This document shows, in pieces, positions 54,601-64,000 of a DNA stretch of 64,000 bases. A model generated the notes under the pieces. The model had not been told where the DNA came from and did no database searches. It saw only the letters and a list, made by a program, of their open reading frames with translations. The translations under genes and the position numbers were made by a program. Origin of the DNA: Poecilobothrus nobilitatus (Eukaryota; Arthropoda; Insecta; Diptera; Dolichopodidae); contig OX352774.1 of NCBI GenBank assembly GCA_947095535.1, forward strand, positions 215,314,965 to 215,378,964, given 5' to 3'. Positions within the stretch are counted from its first letter, which is position 1; each line of letters begins with the position of its first letter.

Positions 54601-55641
54601 CTAGACGGTGGTTTCAGTATTAAAACATTAAAACTCGATTAATTTCATTTTAAAGTTTTTTTTTTGATGAATTTTGTAAAATATTACGTTTTTTTTTTTT
54701 AAGTTTATAATCAAAACTTAAGAGCGGAAAATTATATTTTTGAAACTTGGCAATCAATCGACCTCCACTTAAAAATTAATTGTAATTTTAGTTAAATAAA
54801 GGAAAATAGTTAAAATGTACAATTTCTTACACATTTAATTATTATTGTGTGGATAATTTTAATAGTTTTATAAATGAGATGTTTTTTTTTAAAATTTGTG
54901 CCAAATAATGAAAAAAGAAAAAAAATGTTTTTTGTTCTCAAAATTCAATAAAATAAAAGAAAGGGCCAAAACTAATACACGTGACAAGAAACGTGTCTTT
55001 TAAATTTTTTAATATAATTAAGAATTTGCTGGATATGTTTTTTTTTTTAAATAATATGTAAGAAAACATAATTTGTGCATATTGGGGTGTTTGTATATTA
55101 CTTTAAAAAAGTTTTCCTAAAAAAGTTTTTATTTTGCCAAATCAATTCAAAGAAAGTAATATGATATTGGTAATGGTGCTAAGATTCGGGTTAGCCAACA
55201 AAATATTTATTGCATTAAATATTATGAAAAAATCATTAAAAGTGAAAAAAAAAGAATAGTAAAAAATTTCAAAATCTATTATTATAAGGGGCGTTCTAAA
55301 TTTTAAAAGACATCAGTAATTATCAGTATTTTGAATTTTGTCTCATTAAGTTAAAAGTGAAAACAATGCAAAAAAAATAAAATATAACTGTAAAATATAT
55401 TATAAAAAAATTTCTAAAAAAAGATATATAAACAAAAAGACGCAACCAAAACTGTTTGATTTAGTATGTCTTCTGGTTTATAGTTGATATGTAACCAAAG
55501 TATCCTGGTTTGTTTTATATCGTTAATTCTCTTTACCTACGAAAAAATAAAATTGTGTGAATGTCAAAACATTCAAATGTCAAACAAACCAAATTTGGAT
55601 TTAAAATAAGAAAATAAGATAATTATTTGGTGTTATTATGA
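54601..55641. other. Spacer, nothing recognised
   Basis: AT-rich, with short GTCAAA/TGTCAAAC words at 55562-55586. No gene seen. Confidence 0.45.
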
Positions 55642-55794
55642 TCCATTGTCTTACCGTTAGATATGAATAGTAGATTAACTTTGCATGTGGATCTTAACTG
55701 TAGATTTTGCAGAGAAATTGACGCTTTAGAGAGCATGGAGCAATGTTTTTGTACCTATATCCCAGTCTGTCTAGAAAAAGGCGGAAATATCTAA
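55642..55794 (+). pseudogene. LINE C-terminal zinc-knuckle relic
   Basis: A 50-codon frame contains LPLDMNSRLTLHVDLNCRFC followed by REIDALESMEQCFCTYIPVC. It fits the CxxC...HxxC cysteine-histidine knuckle found near the C-terminus of RNase H-bearing LINEs (pattern DPxCRFCxEExETxxHxxCxCPAL). The His is replaced by Gln (MEQ). Less AT-biased, non-coding DNA to about 56060 may be the rest of the element. Orientation is opposite to the neighbouring 54-kb LINE. Confidence 0.65.
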
Positions 55795-57336
55795 TTAATA
55801 TAAATTCTTGTCAAAAAGATTCTCCTTTATGTATTGAAGGTTCACTACCGATCTAGAGTTTACGCTTTAGATTTTTAATAAAAAATTTTTACCTTTATTT
55901 TCTTCTTTAAATGAAATTACTACAGATTTAAAGAATACCATATCTTATATGCAGTTAAATTTTAGTTAAAAAAGTAAAGCCAAGTCTTTAGTGACGAGAT
56001 TTTAAGAAGAGATTTAATAATTTAGGTCTAGCTCTTCGAGCAAAACGAAGATATCATTTAAAGGACATTATATTAATTAATTCATAATAATTCTATGTCA
56101 ATATTTTTATTCTCTATATTATAGCTTATATATTATTATTAAGGCGTATATGGCTTTGTATTTTTAAATTTCCTTATGTTGTCCTTTGAATATTTATATT
56201 AGAATTTTAGGAAAAAAAAAAAAATTAATTGAATTTAATAAAATGGGTGAATTATTTGGTTGTTTTTTTTTTTTAGTTTTCAAATTTAAAAAAAAAAATT
56301 TTTTTTACAAATATTTTTATATACCTAGGTACTTATGTACATATTATTATGTACATATTTTAAATATTAATAAAAATGATATTTAATATAAACATAGTAT
56401 TCTTTTGTAGTCAAATACATGTATAACGAAAAAAAAAAAAAATATAACATTCGTATTATGTATAAATAATATATGTAATTGAAAGGATATATAGATGATG
56501 TAAACCTATACTCTATTATATTTATAAGTTCTATCATTATATAAAATTTATTACATAAGAACTAATATATTAAAAAAAAAATAACTACTTTAATAAATAA
56601 AAAATATTTTATATATTTATTATATATGTATACTTAAGTGTACTCAAATTTTTAGTTTTGTTTTTTTATTTTTTTTGAATTATTCTGTTAGGTTAGGCTA
56701 AAAAAGTTTTCATGTAGGTACATTTCCTTTCTTTTTTTCTCATTTAATTTTTTTTTTATTTTTATCACACGCCACATTGTGCCTATTATATATATACAAT
56801 TGTATGTATTAAAAATTTTTTTTTAACAAAAATTAAACGAAAAAAGGCTCAATATATATATAGATATGTATACATGCAATATATATATATATTTGTGTGT
56901 ATATATATATATAAACCAAGTATTAAAAATAAAATTTTAAATATATTTATATTTTATTTATTAAAATGTATATGTATACTTGTATAATTAAATATATAGA
57001 AAAAAAAAAAAACGTACCGCATAAAAATGATTCAATGAACAGAAAAAAGTGTGAGAAATTAAAGAAGACCAACTAACAAACCAACCAACCAAACACAACA
57101 AAAACAAACAACCCTCATACCAAAATTGGAAATTCGAAAAAATTAAGCCTCCATTGTAATTTTTTTTATTTTATTTTATTTTTTTTTTTTTGATGAAAAT
57201 TTGTGTGTTTTTTTATTTTTTTTTTATATATGTATACCCTATACATATGTACAAAATTTATTTATAAAAAAAAAAAATATTTTTTATTATTTAATGCATT
57301 TTGCATCAGAAATACATATGTATATAATATTTATAT

Positions 57337-57373
<37 letters not shown>

Positions 57374-60004
57374 TAATTTATAAACCTGTATTGTGTTTAT
57401 AATATGCAGTTTTGAGGAATTTAAATTATTTTTTTGTATAGTTTTGTTTTTGGTTTAATTCTAAGTTTTTGGAAAAAAAACAAAAAAAAAAAAAAATAAG
57501 TGTGTGTGTGTGCAATGAATGTTACTATAAAAAGATAAAATTTATTTAAAATATATTAATAGTTTACATTTATGGTGGCTACGTCTATCAAGCAATATTC
57601 TTCTTTATTATACAACAGATCTATCTACTAAATTTCGGTTCGATGTTCTAGTTTTGGCTAGTCATAAAAATTTAAAATTAGTTTTTTTTTTTATTTTTTT
57701 ACACCCTAACTAAATACTAAGAATGGATTCCTTCATGCTACAGTAGTTATAGCTAAAAGGGATAGGAAAAACGAGAGCGAAATTGGATATTAAACGGGCA
57801 GTGATTTGCTGAGTAAATTAGAAATGAGTCTAAGGTTATTTTTAAATAATTGAAAATTGTAGAATGGAACATTATTGTCAGAGGGGAATGCACAGCATGT
57901 TTTACATTTTACCAGTTATCACAATGAATAAGTTTCCATAACTATAGTTTTAAACCACTAAGGCTTTGTTAAATTTGAATATAAGTTTATAAATAATAAG
58001 AAATATTACGTTATATTAACAGTTACTTATAGTCTCCTTCAGTTATTTTAAATGGCTATGTTCTACTACAAAAAGAAGAATCTCAAATACTTGAATTTAA
58101 TTGGGCATAAAATAAATCTTTTGGAAGAAAATTAACAAATGATTGATTCCAATTTGAATATGTTTGTTTAACACCACAAGAAAGTATGAAAAAAAAAAAA
58201 TATGAATATAAAAAAAGAAAATGAAAAATTGGATTTTAAATGGATAATCAAAAAAGTAACAAAAAATTAAAGAAGCAATTTTTGATGATATTGGAATATT
58301 ATTGAAGAACTAGAGTAATATTTAACAAAAAAGCATCAAAAATAGTCGTAAAAAAATGCCTTTTGAAAAAAAAGCTGTGATAAAATATAGAAAAAAGAAG
58401 ATCATTAAAACAAGATCAATATAACAGAAAGGCATTAAATTAAGTAAATTAAAACTAAAAATAAAATAGCTCAGTAATTAGGTATAAGTAAAGTCAACAA
58501 ATACAAAAAAGAGGAAAAGGATAATATATTTTAAAGGGTTTTATATTATATATATAAATTAAATATTTTAAATTTTATATTTGAATTTTTTTTTGTCTCA
58601 CTTAATCATAGAAATCATTCAATTTTATTTTTGGTCGAGGGGGTTTATTTTTCTCCAAACTTGGTCGATTATTTATTTATAGTGGTAGTCTAGATTGACA
58701 GACCTCTTTTTCTATTTTAGTTTTTATTCTTTTTACGATTTTTATGTTCATATTAATTGTTTTAATATTTTATTTTTTTTTCTCAAAAAGAGCTGGGACT
58801 TTTCATTTTTTTTTTTTGTTATTATTTAATTTGATTTTTCTTTTTCGTGGAAAAAAATAAATTTCTCTGTATAAGAAAAAAATAATAAAAATATTCTAAA
58901 AAAAAATAAAAAAATAGAAATATTTATAGTTTATTTGGTTATTAAATATATATTCCAAAAAAAATCGGTTTACGAAAATTTTTTGAGTTTTGTTATACTG
59001 GGACTGGATTTTCTATAGAGGTTTTCTATACCCTATATTACAATAATAATAAAATGACAAAAATAAAAGTTAATAAAAAAGGAAAAATAAAAAACAGAAA
59101 AAATTGTTTAGATAAAAAAAGGGAACCTTAAAAAAACTAACTTATGTCCAAGTATATTTTCAGGATATTAAAGGAAGGTTTTTGATGTTTTACTAAATTT
59201 TTTTCTCCCTAAATAAACTTTCATTGTATATTTCATATATATGTACATACATATCTATGTTAGTTTAGGAAAAAAGTATTACATGTTTAAATATATATAT
59301 ATGTATATATGTATATTTATTTTTTCATTTATAAATATTTTTTTGTATTATAATTCAAAAATATATATTTTTTTTTATTTTATGTCACTTCAGCTAAAAA
59401 TAATAATAAAAATTAACGATTGACTGATTTTAAAAAAAAAAACAAGAACGTTTGCAAATCATAATATTTTTATTTTTGATGTTTTTTTTATCTATAAATC
59501 TAAAAAATTAATGGCAGTATTTTTAATATCTATTATTTTGTATTTTTTTTTTTACTATTTTAGATTTAAATAAATTATGAGAAAAAGTGTTGGAATATTT
59601 AAAATACAAATTTTATGTTGTTTTTAATTTAATTTTTTATAAATACACATATATAATGTATATATATTGGAATGGAAATGAAAAAAAATATATATGTAGT
59701 TGAATATTTATTTCAAAATGTCAATAATGAAAAGTCAAAACACATTTATAAAATATAAATTATAATACAAAATATGAACCTGTCATAAAGTTGTCCCAAT
59801 TGTTTTTTTTTTTTTATTACCTATTGATTATTAAATATTCATTTTATATTAGTTATTTTGTTTTTTATTTATTTTCAATAATAATAAAAACTGTTCAATT
59901 TTATTATATTAAGAACAAACATTCTTGGCAAAAAAAAAAACGCCTAAAGCGTATGCAATCTCATAAAATATTTATTCTAAAAAAAGTATTTAATATTAAG
60001 GACC
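55795..60004. other. AT-rich stretch, no gene recognised
   Basis: Poly-A/T and TA repeats (57340-57370). A more complex patch at 57570-57930 and another at 58620-58700 have no readable motif. Confidence 0.45.
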
Positions 60005-60007
60005 TTA

Positions 60008-60318
60008 CTAGCCGATGGTTTTGTAATAGTGCAATATCCTATGTGATTTGTAATATTAATATAAATAAATAATATTAAGGGGCTTCAGTAAAAGAGTGGT
60101 TAAGCGAGGTAAAAACTAAATTTCTTAAAAAATTTCCCACACTACACTTAAATATAGTGTAAATATATAATATAAAGCAAAGTATGTGTATAATATTACT
60201 ATATAAATGAATAATTGTATTTAACTTATCTAGGTATATAGGTAATAGTAGCCGATGATTTATAGTAATATTGCAATAATTTATGTGATATTAATATAAA
60301 TATATAAATAAATCTAAG
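60008..60318 (+). repeat. Two-copy direct repeat of about 70 bp
   Basis: TAGCCGATGGTTTTGTAATA and the following 50 bases (60008-60079) recur as TAGCCGATGATTTATAGTAA and onward (60248-60318) with the same downstream order (GTGCAATA / TTGCAATA, TATGTGAT, TTAATATAAATA). The spacing of about 240 bp suggests an old tandem duplication of a 240-bp unit or two copies of a small repeat. Confidence 0.6.
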
Positions 60319-60741
60319 AGTTATCAGAGTGAAATTTTAAATAAATGAAGCACTGAACATCAAAGAAGTACGAAGTTCGTGGAAAATTACATTTAAAATA
60401 CCATAAGAATAATCACTTGTAAAATGTAACGACACAAAATAGAAAGTATTGACAAATCAGAACAAGTAAATTTTGGTATATTTGAATTTGTTGTGTTATC
60501 AATAGAGTTCATAGAATTGTCATGGAAGTAGATATAGAATTAACATTTACTGAATTTTAAACATTAACTATTTAAACTGAATAACTGTGAACTACTACAC
60601 TGCACTAAAAAAAGTATGGTGATTTAAAGACCTATGTATTCTGAAAAAATAAAGTAACACATTTTTAACATAAAATCAATTCCATTCAACGGTTGTGTAA
60701 TATATGGCTTGTCATCGAACAACATATGTAAATCTTCGTGA

Positions 60742-60960
60742 ATAGATGCCTACGGAATATGGTACGAAAATCTTCATATCGTCTGGTAACAACTAAAATA
60801 GAAAAAATTAAAATGGTAGAGTATATGGGACATCTTAAGGAAAATGCCAAAGAAATTTGCATAAAAATCTGGGGTGGAACTTGCAGAGTAGCATAAACAT
60901 GGTGAAAAAGAAAAAGTTGAAGAAGAAATAGCAAGCAAAAGATATATCTGAAAGGAAATG
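60742..60960 (+). pseudogene. LINE reverse transcriptase C-terminal relic (second family)
   Basis: Frame pieces IDAYGIWYENLHIVW and KIKMVEYMGHLKENAKE and then ICIKIWGG follow the order of insect endonuclease/reverse-transcriptase LINEs with FEMWCYRRMLxIxW and then YLGHxMRNxKY..xxIxxGK. Several stops and frame shifts are present. It is a different family from the 54-kb LINE, which ends in an NSF/LWNxLP signature. Confidence 0.5.
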
Positions 60961-63949
60961 TAGAATATGCTATTCGATGGAAAGGTTTTACAAAAATTAC
61001 ATTAAGTAATTAAGTAAGTAACGAATATAATATTCCTTGATTTAATTATTTATTATTTTTAAATATATTTGAATTAAATTGAATATTTTTAATAATTAAA
61101 ATGAGAAGCAAAAACAAAAAATCTTGAAGTATTTGGTAACAACTTCAGCTGTTTTAAATAATTAATTTTTTTAACTTTATTTGAAAATTCATAGAAAAAA
61201 AACACTGAATATACATGTAACGTTAAAGTATCTCAAATTAATAACAAATAATTAATTAATTATTTAATCGAAACAAAAAATAAAGGAAAACATTTTTTTT
61301 TTTTTTCCAAATGATCAATTTTTAAAAGAACTTCTTGACGCATTCTTATTTAAATATTATGTATATACAAAAATCGGAAAATATTTTATTACAAACAAAA
61401 AAAAATTATAATATTTTATTTTGTTTGTATATAAAAATTATATTTTAATTAGGTACACAAAAAAAATTTTTTTCTTTACAGAACAAAAAAAGGAAAATGT
61501 TATGTAATTTTTTTTTTTATATATAAACTTAAATATGTAAAGTATATATTGTTTATTTTCAAATTTCATATTACATTTTTATTATATACTTATTATATAA
61601 AAAGAAATACTTACGTTTTTTTTGTGTATTAATTTCGAAAAATAATTTCAAAAATAATTTTATTTTTTAAAATTGTATTAATAAGGTTCTTTATATACCT
61701 ATTTAATTAGTTATTATTTATATATTGCATATGTATACATTTATACATATATATTAATGCATTTTAATTATTTTAAATAGTATATCTATATATATAAAGA
61801 AATAAAGTTATTGAAATTCCTTTATTTCAAGATTTTAAATTATATCCTTATATAAAATATTTAATTTTGTTTTTTTTTTTTTCTTCTTATGTACATAAAT
61901 ATTGATTCCATGTATTTATATTTATTCATATTAATATATATATGTTTTGTATATATAAAATGAATTTTAAAATTCGTAAATACACTACTTAACATAATAT
62001 AATTGTTGTTACAATGATCGTTATCTTTAACATTTCAATCTTCATATACCCTCAAACAATTGTACATACATATACTTTATTATGTCAATGGAAAATAGGC
62101 ATCCAAAATTTAAACTCCCCAAAAAAAAAAACAAAAGAAAAAATGAAGTAAATTATACAATCTATAACTATATATTACACCTGTTATAATGTGAAATATT
62201 TAATTTTTGAAATAATAAAAATATAAAAAAGAAAAAATGAATAGAAAAATATGTATGTACTCAAATAATTTTCGTATATAATATGCATTTCCTTACAATT
62301 ATTTACTTTATTGTTTATATGCATTTATATATAAATATATGTAGATATAGTATTTTTATATTATATATTACACCTATATATTTATTAATATATATTTTAT
62401 ATGTATATAAATTATTGTACGAGTATAGTTATCAATAATAATATTACATAACATAATTATTGATATACATCTGTTCATTTACATACATACATTTGAAATG
62501 TGGGTATTCAATTCTTTCTTCCTATTAATAAATATGTATATAGATACATATATATATATATATATATATATATTCATATAATATTCCCTTATTTTTATAT
62601 TACGTATTTATATAATTTTGTGCATGCATTTATGTATAAAACTCCTTCCAAATATAGTTCATATTAAAACTTACGCATTTCTCTATTTTCTTCTTCTTTT
62701 TTTTTTAAATATTTTATATTAACCCATCATTATTTTACCCCTCCTAATTATCGTTTTAATACTTTTCTTTTATTACAAAAACCTTTCTTTTCATTCCATA
62801 ATTTTTCCTTGTTACCGTTAACTATAAGAAAGTATATAGAATTGAAAAATCATCTCTATAAGATATTATTTTAATTATTATTATTGTTATTATGTATTGT
62901 ACTATCTGAAGAGATTCTTTAATATATAGTGTATATATATATATAATTTTATCTTTCCTTATTATATTATTCTATATAATATTACACAATATAATGACCT
63001 ACCTATCTATTTACATAAGTATATACATATTATTGTGAAAAGAAAACTGCATAAAATATATTCAGCCTATGTATATGCAATAAATAAGTGCAACAACACT
63101 GCAATTTACTCTGCATTTGCAATTTTTATTATATATGAAACGCCTTACGCACTTTATTGTTTTTTTTTTATGGTTTTTTTTTGTCAATGTGTTTGTGCGT
63201 AAAAAAAAATTTTTTAACATAAAAAAACATTCAATGCAAATTTTCCCACGTATTAAAAAAAAAAAGAAAATTAAAAATGAGTTTTTTTATATGCTTTTCT
63301 TTTTTGATTTTCTGAAAATTTTCCGGAATAAAATAATTTTTCATTTATGTTTCTTTTTTTTTTTTTTTTGCTGTGTTCTCTGTCTCATTTTTTTGCTTTT
63401 AGATTTTTTTTTTTTGGTTGCGTGTTATTTTTATTATGAATCCTTTGATTTATAGTGGTAGAATTGTACAAGCAAAAAAAAAAAAAAAGTAAAATGAAAA
63501 GTGTGTGGAGTGCGTTATTTACATATATTTATTTATTTTTGTGTTACGCATACATGCAAATAAAAATAAAAAAAAAATATACCAAAGGATGTCTGTAGGT
63601 GCTTGTAATATTTTTTAATATATATATATATATATATTTTGTTCACTGTTTTAAATTATTTTTTTTATTTTGGTTTTTTTTCCTTGTCTTAATTTCTCTA
63701 TAACAATGTTATATGAAAGGTGAGGCGTAGTGTACAATATCATATATTTTTGTGGAGTATGTTATAATTTTTTTCTTTTAATTTGAGACCAAAATTAAAA
63801 ATTTTCTAATATAATTTGAACCTTTAAAAAAAAAAAAATTCTTGAAGAATTCTTACGAACTTAATTATCTTTAAAAAATGAAAGAATTTCTTGTGAGATT
63901 TTATATTTGATATAAAAAATTTAACTAATGTCAACAGGATAAAAAAAAT
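60961..63949. other. AT-rich stretch, no gene recognised
   Basis: TA repeats (62548-62573), TACATA words and poly-T runs. A plausible minus-strand splice donor (AAATGC then GTAAGTTTT, reverse of about 62665-62680) has no coding sequence behind it. Confidence 0.45.
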
Positions 63950-63999
63950 TTGCAGTACTTATTTATACATATAATTGCAGTACTTATTTATACATGTAA
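63950..63999. repeat. Tandem 25-bp repeat at right edge
   Basis: TTGCAGTACTTATTTATACA plus 5 bases occurs twice back to back (63950-63974 and 63975-63999) with one difference. It may continue outside the window as a minisatellite. Confidence 0.85.
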
Positions 64000-64000
64000 T

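Overview
This window is nuclear DNA of an extremely A+T-rich animal, almost certainly an insect. Three protein-coding genes are spliced, with short GT-AG introns mixed with long ones. The rest is AT-rich non-coding DNA full of poly-A/poly-T runs, TA microsatellites, decayed non-LTR retrotransposons, a tRNA-derived SINE family and small terminal-inverted-repeat elements. There is no operon structure and nothing bacterial. The order of insect cannot be fixed from the sequence alone.

Layout. 0-13 kb holds no host gene: a TIR-bounded element (1448-3106), two likely LINE remnants (about 3.5-3.8 and 5.2-5.6 kb) and a CpG-richer MITE-like element (11396-11914). 13.4-15.05 kb, + strand, is a complete five-exon TMEM115 homologue (Golgi rhomboid-like membrane protein, 454 codons) with an unusual His-rich tail. 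It faces a complete seven-exon Nudix hydrolase gene on the - strand (20927-24773, 328 codons) across a 5.9 kb gene-free gap. 26.2-28 kb is a repeat cluster: a Tc1-type transposase relic, a SINE, and a roughly 220-bp repeat unit split by a pogo/Tigger-like MITE. 32.3 kb has a near-perfect 35-bp-stem hairpin. 35.5-38.0 kb, - strand, carries the last two coding exons of a NOL4/NOL4L (nucleolar protein 4) family gene with long poly-Asn tracts. Its amino-terminal exons are not recognisable here, so 38-64 kb is either a very large intron or intergenic DNA. That stretch holds a Tc1-type MITE (39526-40135), three more SINE copies, pieces of at least three LINEs (47.1-47.9, 53.9-54.6, 55.6 kb), another LINE C-terminus (60.7 kb) and a 25-bp tandem repeat running off the right edge.

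The three host genes have no evident shared pathway. The main results are the exon models (every exon length and phase closes without error), the recognition that repeats at 5.5, 36.3 and 54.1 kb share one LINE 3' tail, the four-copy SINE family, four TIR elements, and three strong hairpins. I found no previously undescribed multi-gene system; the most novel items are the mobile-element families and the hairpins.
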